64,000 nt of DNA. It comes from Pycnopodia helianthoides (lineage: Eukaryota; Echinodermata; Asteroidea; Forcipulatida; Asteriidae). The stretch is taken from the NCBI GenBank assembly GCA_032158295.1, contig CM063245.1, forward strand, positions 25,477,726 to 25,541,725, written 5' to 3'. The notes beneath the pieces were generated by a model that had not been told where the DNA came from, ran no database searches, and worked only from the letters and a program-made list of their open reading frames with translations. The position numbers and the translations under genes are program-made. Shown in pieces: positions 24,145 to 36,100 of this stretch (position 1 is the first letter of the stretch; every line of letters begins with the position of its first letter).

Positions 24145-27100
24145 GAAGTTTGTACAATTGCATTTTTGGACGATCGTTTTTTCATAATTTATGCCCTTAA
24201 TAATAGTGTTTTCAATAATGTGAAGATCGGTTTGAAAGAACTTCTTTGGCACTGAAATCTTCGTGATTTATCACGATTGGTCGACGACGCACATTGGGAA
24301 ATGATTTGTTGTGGCGAGAGCGATGTGTTTATGAGTACGAGGTTGTCATTTTGCATAAAATATAACAAGAACGAGGTTAACATTAGACTCCATCGCACGG
24401 TTTTTGCCCCTGGAAATTCGAGTTGTACACATGTATGTTTCCCTACTCGCCTTCGTGTTTCTGTACGGAACATGGAGGAAAGTGCCAGACTATTAATGTG
24501 CATGGGTGTTTTACTGGAAATAAACGATCGCAATCGCGATCGCAGCATTAAATCTAGCATTGTCAAACCATTTTTCCTGTCAAACCGTGTGGATGTAAAT
24601 TTATTTTAATAACTTTATGACAGGCAGACAGGTAGGCCGGAAGAACAGCGTGAAACTTTGGTTTTAATAGAAAGTACTGTGGTCTTTCTTGTTTCTAAAC
24701 TATTTCTGTTGTAAATTTACAATGCAGAGTCAAAAAATGTAAACGTGGGGGCAATATTTTAAAGCTTGGCGACGATTATAAAGCGTGGCGCGTGCCGCAG
24801 AAAGCGTGGCGGTGCGCGCCATGGCTTTTCTATAGGTTGGAGAACACTGTATATGTTGATTGCGTTTCGCGTAAATTAGCGCCTGCGTAACCTTGCGCGC
24901 CACATGTATGTTTAAACACTTCTAGCCGTGTCTATATCGCATGTTTAAACATCCCCATGTGACACATTCTTGACCAATCAGAATAGATAAACTGTCTCGG
25001 GTATTAATGAATGCCCTTTTTGTTAAAAAGCAGATATAATTTGGAAATACTTTAAAAGCTTTCTGGAAATTTTCAATTCGTATCACGTCCTTGACTCCGT
25101 TTTACAAAGGGTCGAATTGCATGCTACGCTCAACAATTGAATGTACTCGCGCGTGCTGATAGATTTTACATTGAGTACTGGTATGTATTGATTGCGTTAC
25201 GATTAAAATAGCACCAGTATGAGCTTATGTTTAAACACTTCTCACTATGTTTATATCGCACATTAAACATGGCCACATGATCTCCTCTGTACCGATCAGA
25301 ATGGACGAAGTGTCTTGGGTATAGTTTTCATGTTTGTGTTTTGTTCCATATCATCAGACTTTGGACCCCTCAATTCACTGTCGATATAAAGGAGTGGAAT
25401 TTATAATACATCAAACAGAAATTCACTTCCCAACTGATTTTATTTTAATCAGGGTGATGAAAATCTAAAACTATTTTTTGACTGGCCTTTGGTGATATAT
25501 TGATGACAGAGTATCCTGCTTCAAGTCTTCAAATTTTAACGATACTTTTTTCTTATTCTCTCAATCAGCAGTTCTTCCTGCTGGAGAGATCATTGCTCTT
25601 GGTTCCAAGTCACGATCTGGAGGTGGCCAAGATGCTTCCGATATTCGGTCAAGCTCCGATTGGAAACGAGAAGCCCCAGTATCCTCAGGTGGCGGACCCC
25701 CACACAAGATGGCTAAAGTCTCGGTCAGACGTTTACCCCGCTGGGCAGAGGGGCCCCGGAGAGCAGCAAAGCTGGGTCTAGTGAGCACATCGTCAAGCCA
25801 GGCATCAAAACAATCGAAGGTCAGTGTGGTGTTTTAGGGTTTAACCACAAAGGTCAGTGTGGTGTTTTAGGGTTTAACCACGCAGAGACACATTGGAGAG
25901 ATTTCTAAACTTTTGATTCTATGATTTATGCTTGATTAGCCATCTTGGATTAGATATGTGAACTGACAATAAATGATCAATAGAGGGCGCTATAACAACT
26001 GAACAGTCAGAACGCAGCTTCTTTGTTTTTCAAGGACAAGTGTATTGGAATGAAATCACACCTTCGGAACTGAGGAGGTATTTATTTAACTCTCTGTGTG
26101 TTTTCTCTACTCTGTTTTCTTCAGTACCCGCCTCTGAGCTTGTCGATCAAGTTTTAGATGCAGATGCAGCAGAAGATGATGACCGCATCGATGGCCTGCT
26201 GTGTGGTGGCCTCAAGACACTGAAGAGCACCCGAGCCAAGCCAGCGTCTCAGCTGTATCTCAGCCTGATGTTCCTTGCCAAGATCAAACCGATGCTGTTT
26301 GAATCTGAAGATGTTGTAGATGTAAGAAAGATAAAGTGAAACCTTGATATCATGACATGGTCTAAACTTTATTACGCAGCTTATCAATGATTTTAGAGTC
26401 TTTTTTATTATTGTTATTTTTTTGTTAGCGTATATGTCTTTACTTTTAATCGGTGTAACTTTTGTTGATAAATTATTATTTTTAACTGTGAATTTTCTAT
26501 TCTTATGTGCCAATGGAACTAAATTTCTGTATTTTTATGATGCCGACAATAACATTTCTAATTTTAATTCTAATTCTAAATTCTAAGAGTTTTTCAAGCG
26601 AAAACTAAAAAAGAATGGTTTCATTGTAAATCTTTGAGTTCCGTTTCAGTATGTTTGCAGCCTTCTGAAGAGAGACATCAGTCTGAGTTTCAAGAGCAAA
26701 GGAAATCCTCTGGTATCCGTGCTAGCCTGTAACCTCCTCATGCATGCATACCTCTATGAAGACAACTGGCCAAATGCATTTGTTAAGGTAGGACCCATGC
26801 TAATATGTTAGTCTTGTGTTGCATATCGTCAGCTCAGTACTATAAGGTCGTTAATTGTAATTTCATATCCTTAATGATGAAAAGGTCGTCAAGTGAAAAA
26901 TGTGTTTAAGTTTGACAAAAATCAACAAAATCCAAAAGTAAATGTTTTTCTTCGAAACTGAATGTTTCTTTTTGCAAACAGTTTACTTTTGAGACCCTTT
27001 CGATCAATAAACTCCATTTACCAGGAGCTACAAAATATGCAAACCCATTTTATGGAATCTACACAAGCTGCACTGACGACCTTATAGTCCTGAGCCGACT

Positions 27101-30100
27101 ATATTATAGTGCTAGCACCATGTTCGGTTGGATAATTTCATTTTACTCAAGTTCCACTTTTTAGACACAAATGCATATTTTGGTGGCAGAATCCATAAAC
27201 CTGTGGCCACTTCTGATCTGTGACCACTTTCTTTTCATAACAATGTTGATAGATTGTCAAACTTTCTCTACTTTTATTTATATAATTTTTGTTTATGCAA
27301 GTTTGCCCGAACAAAGCTAAAAGCCAATCTTGGTAAGGGGTTACAAGACGAAAAATATTAAAGATGAAAATAACTCGGGGAGCTGAAGGTAGGAATTGAT
27401 ATTCCTCTTTAAACAGTCTAGATTGTAGGATGGAGGGAAACATGCACCAGACGAGTTCCAAAGAGATGTAGTACATGGAATAAAACTGTTGGAATGGCTC
27501 TTTGTTCTACATCTCAGCAAAGCAAGACTGTATGGGTGAGAACAAGCAGAAAGCCTGGTTTCACGCTCAAACACCCTGATAGGAGGAACTAGGTCAGACA
27601 CACTGGTGGCACATTTAGTATAAAAATATCTGTAGAAATCTCTTCCAATAAATCTCATGAATATTGTTTCCCTCACTATCCTTCTCCTTCTGCCGTTGGA
27701 TCCAACTCTTATTCTTCCTCCTATCATCCAACATCAACCTCTTTATGCCTTTTAGATTTAGATTTAGATTTAGATTTAGACTTTATTGTCCACGTTAAAA
27801 AACATAGAAACTTGACTCCACTGGCCAAATACAAGTACACACAGTCAATATCAAAACTATATAAATTGCAAAATAAGAGAAGTTAGAAATACAAAGCAAC
27901 AAAAGACCCGCACAAAAAAAAATACACCAGCCAAAACAACGCCAACCGGTCACATGGGACATCATAGACAACAACAGGCTGGAAGAAACACCCAGCCTTC
28001 CTACCCCCGTAGCCACCCGTGACCATAACCTGCCCCACCAATCCATTCCAAGAGTGCGAACAAAACATTACAAGACCATGGTAAAAAGTGCTAACAACCC
28101 TTAGTTACCCGTGCTTGCATTGTCGTTGAAACAATCTCCCCCTCTACCCCTCATCCACCCACCATCTCCCCCTCATCCACCCACAGTCTAACCTATTTCT
28201 CCATTCCTTCCAGGTGTACCTTGAAGATGCAATGGGAGAGAGGGTATGGGTAGATCACCCAAGCTGCCGTGAATTCTGTAATAACATCCAGACTGCGTTT
28301 GGGACAAAGCTACCCCCACGCCACCTCATGCAACCCATGGAGCAGCTACGTCACACTGGCAACACCCCAGATCCAGCCAGTAGGTTCAAACATGTCTTGG
28401 TTATTCAAGGGGTAGTCTCTTACAAGGGAAAAACCTGTTATTCCAATCCCCAAGCTATCAAACATCAGTTTGTTTTCCTAAGGCTTCCAATCTACAATTT
28501 ACTCCAAGGGTGTTTTGGGTGTTGTTTTAACCTTATTTTCGAAAAACATTTAACAAGCTTTTTGCAATTCCAGTAGGGCCTAATTGATTTGTTGAATAAA
28601 AACACGGCCGCCATTTTATGGAAACCAAGTTTTTGACTTGACAAAATGGCGGATCATGCTAGTTCAACAACTAAAAGGAAAACCACTCAATTTCAAGGCA
28701 CAGTTGTGTGGATCATTGTACTAAACTTTTAAAACATCTTTTAAACCATATTCATTTCATAACAAATGCTTTCAAACACTTTTTATAGCCCAATCCAAAG
28801 CAACGTGTCCCTTTGATACTGTTGAAATAATTGAACCTGTGCATTCTTTCAAAAGTTTATCTTTTGTATCTCTGATTTGGAATCTTCCCCGGATACCTTC
28901 CATATTTTTGGAAGCCAATCAGGAAGTTCATTTTTTATTTCTCGGTCTTCACTCGCAAAATCCCAGGTGGTAGTCCTCTTCGGGATGACGGTGACCCTGG
29001 ATCTGAGGCCAACCAATCTCACCAACCAGAAGAGATTGACCTGTCTGCAGATGCACAGGCTGAAGGGGTCACTCCGAGGTAGGTTGTGGGTTCCAATCCC
29101 CGTCATGACACTTGTGTCCTTGAGCAAGACAATTTACTATAATTGCTTCTCTTCACCCAGGGGTAGATGGGTAGCTGTGAGGGCAGAGATGGTTCTTGTG
29201 ATTGATTTAGCTTGTGATTGATTTAGAGGTCAGGTATTTTGTCTCATCCAGTTAAAGGTCACTAGCGTAGCGCCCTCATGTGTTTATATTTAGTCAGTCG
29301 GTTTGTTTCACCATTGTCTCGGTTAATAGTTTACCAACGTCAAATAATCCAAGTGCGGACACCGGTAAGATTTACCCATTAGAATGTTACCTATTGTCTC
29401 GGTTAAATGTAAATCCAATTCGAACGCGGCTTTAGCCTGAAAACAGTTATGGACAAAAATATCTTGTTGAACTTATTCTCTCCTTCATTTTCGCACTAAC
29501 AGATATAGTCTGCTGAAGGACAGCATAGAGACCTACGTTGTAGACTTTGTGCGTGACCAGCTAACACGTCGCCAAGGTATGGATACCCCTCGGAATCTAC
29601 TACGTGTCTTGACTGCGGCTTGTGGCTTCCCGGAGGTCAGACTACTGGCAGCCTTGAGGTTAGAGATGTGGCTACAAAACCCAAAGGTTAGATTGAATAC
29701 TGTCTAGTACCCTGTCTTACTGGCAGCCTTGAGGCTAGAGATGTGGCTACAAAACCCAAAGGTTAGATTGAATACTGTCTAGTACCCTGTCTTGCTTGCA
29801 GCCTTGAGGCTAGAGATGTGGCTACAAAACCCAAAGGTTAGATTGAATACTGTCTAGTACCCTGTCTTGCTTGCAGCCTTGAGGCTAGAGATGTGGCTAC
29901 AAAACCCAAAGGTTAGATTGAATACTGTCTAGTACCCTGTCTTGCTTGCAGACTTGAGGCTAGAGATGTGGCTACAAAACCCAAAGGTTAGATTGAATAC
30001 TGTCTAGTACCCTGTCTTGCTTGGTCAGATTTAAACAGTCAATTGTGAATGGATAGAGATGTGGCTACAAAACCCAAAGGTTAGATTGAATACTGTCTAG

Positions 30101-33100
30101 TACCCTGTCTTGCTTGCAGCCTTGAGGCTAGAGATGTGGCTACAAAACCCAAAGGTTAGATTGAATACTGTCTAGTACCCTGTCTTGCTTGGTCAGATTT
30201 AAACAGTCAATTGTGAATGGATAGAGATGTGGCTACAAAACCCAAAGGTTAGATTGAATACTGTCTAGTACCCTGTCTTGCTTGCAGCCTTGAGGCTAGA
30301 GATGTGGCTACAAAACCCAAAGGTTAGATTGAATACTGTCTAGTACCCTGTCTTGCTTGGTCAGATTTAAACAGTCAATTGTGAATGGATAGAGATGTGG
30401 CTACAAAACCCAAAGGTTAGATTGAATACTGTCTAGTACCCTGTCTTGCTTGCAGCCTTGAGGCTAGAGATGTGGCTACAAAACCCAAAGGTTAGATTGA
30501 ATACTGTCTAGTACCCTGTCTTGCTTGGTCAGATTTAAACAGTCGATTGTGATTCCATCAGACTAAAAACAGTGTTTCTATACCATGTGGTTTAGGGCAA
30601 CATTTTGCATGGGTTTTATAAGATTTTTTGGGCAAAGCCCGGTTATTATTGGAAAGTTTAATTTGGCATTTCCTGTCTCGCATGTAACTTTAAGAATTTT
30701 GCCTCAACAATAGCTAAAATAGCTGTCAGGGCTGTTTATGCTTCAGGACTACTCTGTTAATGTTTTTCTACCTTTGAATATTGATTGTAATTTATTTATT
30801 TATTTCAGTTCTATTCACTCCTACAGTAACTTTCAAAATAAGACAATTAATTATTTATTATTAAAATTTACTTTTACTTTGATACAGCTGACGAGACCTG
30901 CCCAGGAACTTCTTATGGCGGTCTGTTTGAACTGTGACACCCATGAGCAAGAAGATGTGGAGGTCATAGGTCATCTCATTAAGATTCGTCTGAAGACTAA
31001 GCCACTAATTAACCATTACATGCTCAGTATGAAGTAAGTGCTAATTCAAAACCCTGTATTTTTTTTTTCGAGAGATTTACAGTAAATTAAACTACGATTG
31101 CAGAGTTTGTCCAAATATTTTGCGGCAAAACCTTATTGCTGTATATTTACTTCTTGTGGTTTTGGTTTATTTGTAGGGAGCTGTTGAATCAACATCCTGA
31201 AAACCTATCAACTCTCCTCAAACATACAATCTATAATGAGTTGTCTAACTCTCGTAACCCTAACAACATGCCGCTCCTTGCCACTATCTTCCAACATTCT
31301 CCTGAGGCTTCTGCGAAGGTGAGTACCTCAGAGTGTATCAAGCAGTAAAAACTCATATTTCTGATTGTTTCCAAAATAAGAATAAACTTCAATGTTTCTT
31401 TTCTTCTTCTTCTTTTTTTTTGAGAGTTATAAGTGTGAAGGTTTTTTATTGATCTTGTTCATTTTTTTTTTTTTTTTTTTCTTCTGTGGAGGGGTGTTTG
31501 TAAGGGAACAACTCTAGTGATAAATGCTTTTTAAAGTTAGGGTCATACATTGGGAACTACTCCAAAAAATTAATGACATAATCACTTTACTCGTCGAGAG
31601 GCACTGCAGCTTTTGATAGTATAAACTATTTTGAGACTGTATTCCCTTCGAAGTAATATTGTTCGGATAATTTCTCACCCCAAAACATTTTGAGTCTGAG
31701 AAACGGTTCAGGCATGAGTTGTTTCTTACATTTCTAAGGATTCGTGTCCGTTCATGAATGCTGTGGCCAGAGATGCGGTTGGTACCCACTCACTGTCACC
31801 TCGCTAAATGTGGATGGATTTGACGTTCTTGTGAAAACAGTGACATTTTTTTGCTGTTTTCACAGCAAGAAGACACTGTATTCAGCTGAGACTTGTGACT
31901 TTTATTGTGTCTTTCTTTATAATTTTGCCTATAAATCAGCATTACGTTGACAAAAACTAAACGATGACCCTACGTTAATTTGCCACTTTATCTTTTTAAA
32001 TTATCGTGTAAATTAACGACGTCCTTTCTCCTCGTTTCTGCTCAGTACTTAGCCAATGTGTTTCAAGACCTGCTGATGAATAGAGACGACTACCTTCGAG
32101 CTGTGAGGGCGCTATACAGAGAGATTGTCAAATCGTTACGTTATGAGATGGATTTCCCGGCATTCTGCAGAGGGTTGATGAAGGAGAGGACAGACAAACA
32201 GTTCAATGATATGGAAGCTCAGTTTAAGGTAATGTGTACAGGACACTAAATGGTTAATGTTGTAAGTTCAGAAAACAAAAGTTGAAGACAAATCTTGAAT
32301 TTTGTTGTTGACGATCATTGTGCAAGTTAACCCTAACTCTTCATATCCAATCAAAGTAATTCGGTTTATTCTACTTTATCTATGTTCTGGGGAAGATAAA
32401 CTGAGTTGAATAAGTAGAAAGTTGATAAAATATGTGTTTGGGTTAAAAAAAAACAAATAAAATTCTTTATCCCTGATGCAAGTTCATCAATAAAACTGTT
32501 GCGGTAACCACTGCTAAAAGATAGGATTCCAACTGCCTCTAGCTGTTGGGTAATCTCGGTGGTCTAGTTGGTAAGACATCTGCTCTAGAATGGCAAAGGT
32601 CGTGGGTTTGAATTGCACCCGAGTATCATGCCTGTGGATTTGTTTTTCTTTACGTAACTTGGGAAAGTACTGATTATACAGTGCTTTACATACAGCGGTG
32701 TTAGGGTGAAAAACCAAACAAAATTGTTAATCACAATGAAAATTTAGCATCTATTAAAATAGATTTTGGATGAATAAAACAATAACAAAACAACCACACC
32801 TGTGTGCAATAAGTGAATAACTGAATATTTTGTTGTTGGTTTAGGATCGCATGTTAACCTCTCTGACGGACTTAATTGTCTTAGCTGCCCTCCTGAGTGT
32901 CAATCCATCCATTAAGGAAGCTGTAGCTGCCTACACCAGGGGTGATCGGAAAGGTAGGTTCCCTTTCCCTGCCGTCAACCTACCTGTAGTTCCATTCCTG
33001 TCTCATCCCAATCCTACCCTGCCTTCAACCTACCTGTAGTTATATTCCTGTCCATCCCAATTGGTCCCTGCCATCAACCTACCTGTAGTTCCATTCCTGT

Positions 33101-36100
33101 CTCATCCCAATCCTACCCTGCCTTCAACCTACCTGTAGTTCCATTCCTGTCTCATCCCAATCCTACCTGCCTTCAACCTACCTGTAGTTCTATTCCTGTC
33201 CCATCCCAATCCTACCCTGCCTTCAACCTACCTGTAGTTCCATTCCTGTCTCATCCCAATCCTACCCTGCCTTCAACCTACCTGTAGTTCCATTCCTGTC
33301 TCATCCCAATCCTACCCTGCCTTCAACCTACCTGTAGTTCTATTCCTGTCCCATCCCAATTGGTCCCTGCCATCAACCTACCTGTAGTTCAATTCCTGTC
33401 CCATCCCAATTGGTCCCTGCCTTCAACCTACCTGTAGTTCTATTCCTGTCCCATCCCAATGGAAGGGTTTACAAAGTTTCCTAATACCGGTAGTAATATT
33501 AAATCTCCTCCTATGTCATTGTTGTTATTACTACCTTTTTTTTAGTTTTAGTATCATTATTATTGTTTTCGTTCAACGTATTTCTGTACGAGTTAAATTG
33601 TAATTTTTGTTTTGTTTGTAGTTATTTTCTGTAATGTGTTTTGTCTTGTATTTGTCAATCGCATTTCAATACAGGCCTCCTTTTGGCCTCTGAAAATGCC
33701 CCATATTGGTTTACTCCGTATCCATTACATTATATCATTTTCATTTCTTTACTTGTTTTTGTTACCAATGTGGAAATAAATGTTGATTTCGAATTGAATT
33801 GTGTCTGATATTATAGTCGATCCCAAAGTGTACTAAATCTTGTTTGATATGGATGTACTGAGGGCTTTTCAGACTCAAGCCTCAGTCATGCAGAGAGATG
33901 CTGTATGGTGGATTCACACGGTAGTACCAAAGATGTTCAAGGTCAACCAAGCAGACTTCAATCAATGGTATGACCTCAAAAAGCTCTTTGCGTTTTTGGT
34001 TTTTTTTTTTCACTTTATTGACAGTTGCACTCATGGACATCAGTGGAGTAGGGCGCCCTCATGTTGAGGTCATTCAAATGGAGATTGCTCATTGGTCTGT
34101 TGTGTGCGCTGCGTGTATAGCTGTGTGTTTCCATGGTTATCTTTTCGTTTTGCCTCCAAGATTGCGGCAGGATGACATCAATAAGGTCTTCTGCAGTGTC
34201 TTAGATCAAATTGCTCTTGCCCCTTTACAAATAAAAGTCCTGGCCTGTAGTTTTTGGAAACTTTAAAAAGTGTCAAATAATAAACCACTTAAAATGTGAT
34301 CAAACATTATTTGGTTTTACCCTTACGCCGATGTGTGTAAAGCACTCAGTACTTTCCCGAGTCCTTTGGAAAAAAAACTCCACAGTCATGTTACTTGGGT
34401 GGGATTCAAACTCACGACCTTTGCCATTCTAGAGCAGATGTATGGGGTAAACCAAATAATATTCTTTATCCCCGATGCAAATTTAACATCTGTTAAAGTG
34501 ATTGAATATTTTGGAAGTTGAGAAGAAACTTTGACCAGTGATTTGTGGGTACAGTCAAGCATTCATAATGATCTGTGTTAATTTCACTTCCAGTTTCCAA
34601 CTACGAATGGGCAATTAAGGCAAGTTTTGAAAAACTACTTTTACTTCTTATTTTCAGCTTGCAGAAAGTTGTGTTTCTGGAGCCAGCAGAGTCGTACTGT
34701 AGTAAAGACAACTGGCCTCCAGAGGCGGACAGATCGTAAGTGCAGATGTCTGTCTCTCATCACATCTAAGACCCTTTATGTTTTCCAATCTCGTAAAGTA
34801 ACAACTTGAAAACTTAGATTTTTTACATTTGTTTTCTCCTAGACATATTTAATCAGAAATCATTTATTTATCAAGTAATAAACCACAAGGGCTGCCCTTC
34901 CCAGGTTGTATCGTAAACTTAGGTGTGATCCCTGGCTATATGGCAGTTACAGGTTGAATGGCTTCTGACTTCCACCCCAAGTTTAAAAGTACCCACGAAC
35001 ATTAGGGCTAGATAGCTCAGTTGTTTGGAGCATCGACTCATTAATCCGGAGGTTGCAGCTTCAAGTCTCGCTCTAGCCAATTTTTCTTTGTTCAACCCCA
35101 AACTATTTATTGGCTATTTCATGAGATCTTTTGGTGGAAAATAAGTGTTTTAAACTATTTCCGATAATAACAAGTGATTATTTGGCAGACAATGGTCTTT
35201 GATTGATTCTTTGTTCCAACAGATTGTTGTTGTCCTTACTATCTGAGGTACCAGTCCAGGAAGACACCCTTATGAGGGTCCTGGTTATGGGCCTCTCTAG
35301 GGAGCTTACCCTATCGGCCGGTGATGGCCTGGAGCTAGCCGACAAGCTGGTCAAGCGGGCAGCTGTACTTTATGCTGATGGTAAGTTATTTTCACTCCAG
35401 TGCACAAACAATTTAAATCACATTAGGAGGTCACCAGGCAATATTCCACATCGTGTGATTTGTTTGGGAGTGGTTCCCCTTAATTGATACATCTTTAGAG
35501 CAATATTATAATTATTCTTAATAAGCAGTTTATTGAAATGAAGCCCAGGTGTCTAGTTCTACACCACGCACTCCTACAGTAGTAATGACAATATTGCATG
35601 CAGTTTTTTAGTCTGGCTCTTCCTCCTGAAGTAGAGCAGAGTAGACTGTTTGAAACATTTGAGACCATAACAACAGCTCTTTTCAGAGCCAACATTCCTC
35701 ACAAAAGAGATTAACACATGGTTGTAACCCAGAGTTCTGCTCAGGACTTCTTGAGTGGTGGAAAAATGTTTCCCAGGAAACCATTGCGAGATGGATCAGT
35801 TACACAGTAGATCATAAAATAGACTCAAACCAAAGAAGTACTCAAAATTTTAGGGCTGTTGATACAATTTTTTAAACTGGTAAATACGCAATTTTATATT
35901 TCGTTAAAACCTTTAACAGGAAATTGCAATTTAAAAAAATTGAAAATGTGTGGCGGTTGGAAACGGAGAAAATTCTGCCAGTGGTGGTTTGGGAATCCTG
36001 AGTGCAGGGCGGTTTTCCGGCACCAACCACTGTGGGCAGAACCCTGGTACCCGTAGGTTTACTAGCACAGGCATAAAAGGCAGTGAATACTTTTGGTAGT

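Noticed and set aside
24277..24609. 110-codon plus-strand frame within the hAT-like insertion
   Set aside because: Starts on a non-ATG codon, has no transposase motifs and overlaps an antisense frame of similar length.
25960..26083. Extra INTS1 exon ending at 26083 (frame YWNEITPSELRR)
   Set aside because: It has plausible splice sites but cannot join exon 2 without a stop or a phase clash, and exon 2 joins exon 3 directly once the frame break is allowed.
29650..30545. CRISPR-like direct repeats
   Set aside because: Units are contiguous minisatellite copies of a host exon junction without unique spacers, in an animal genome.
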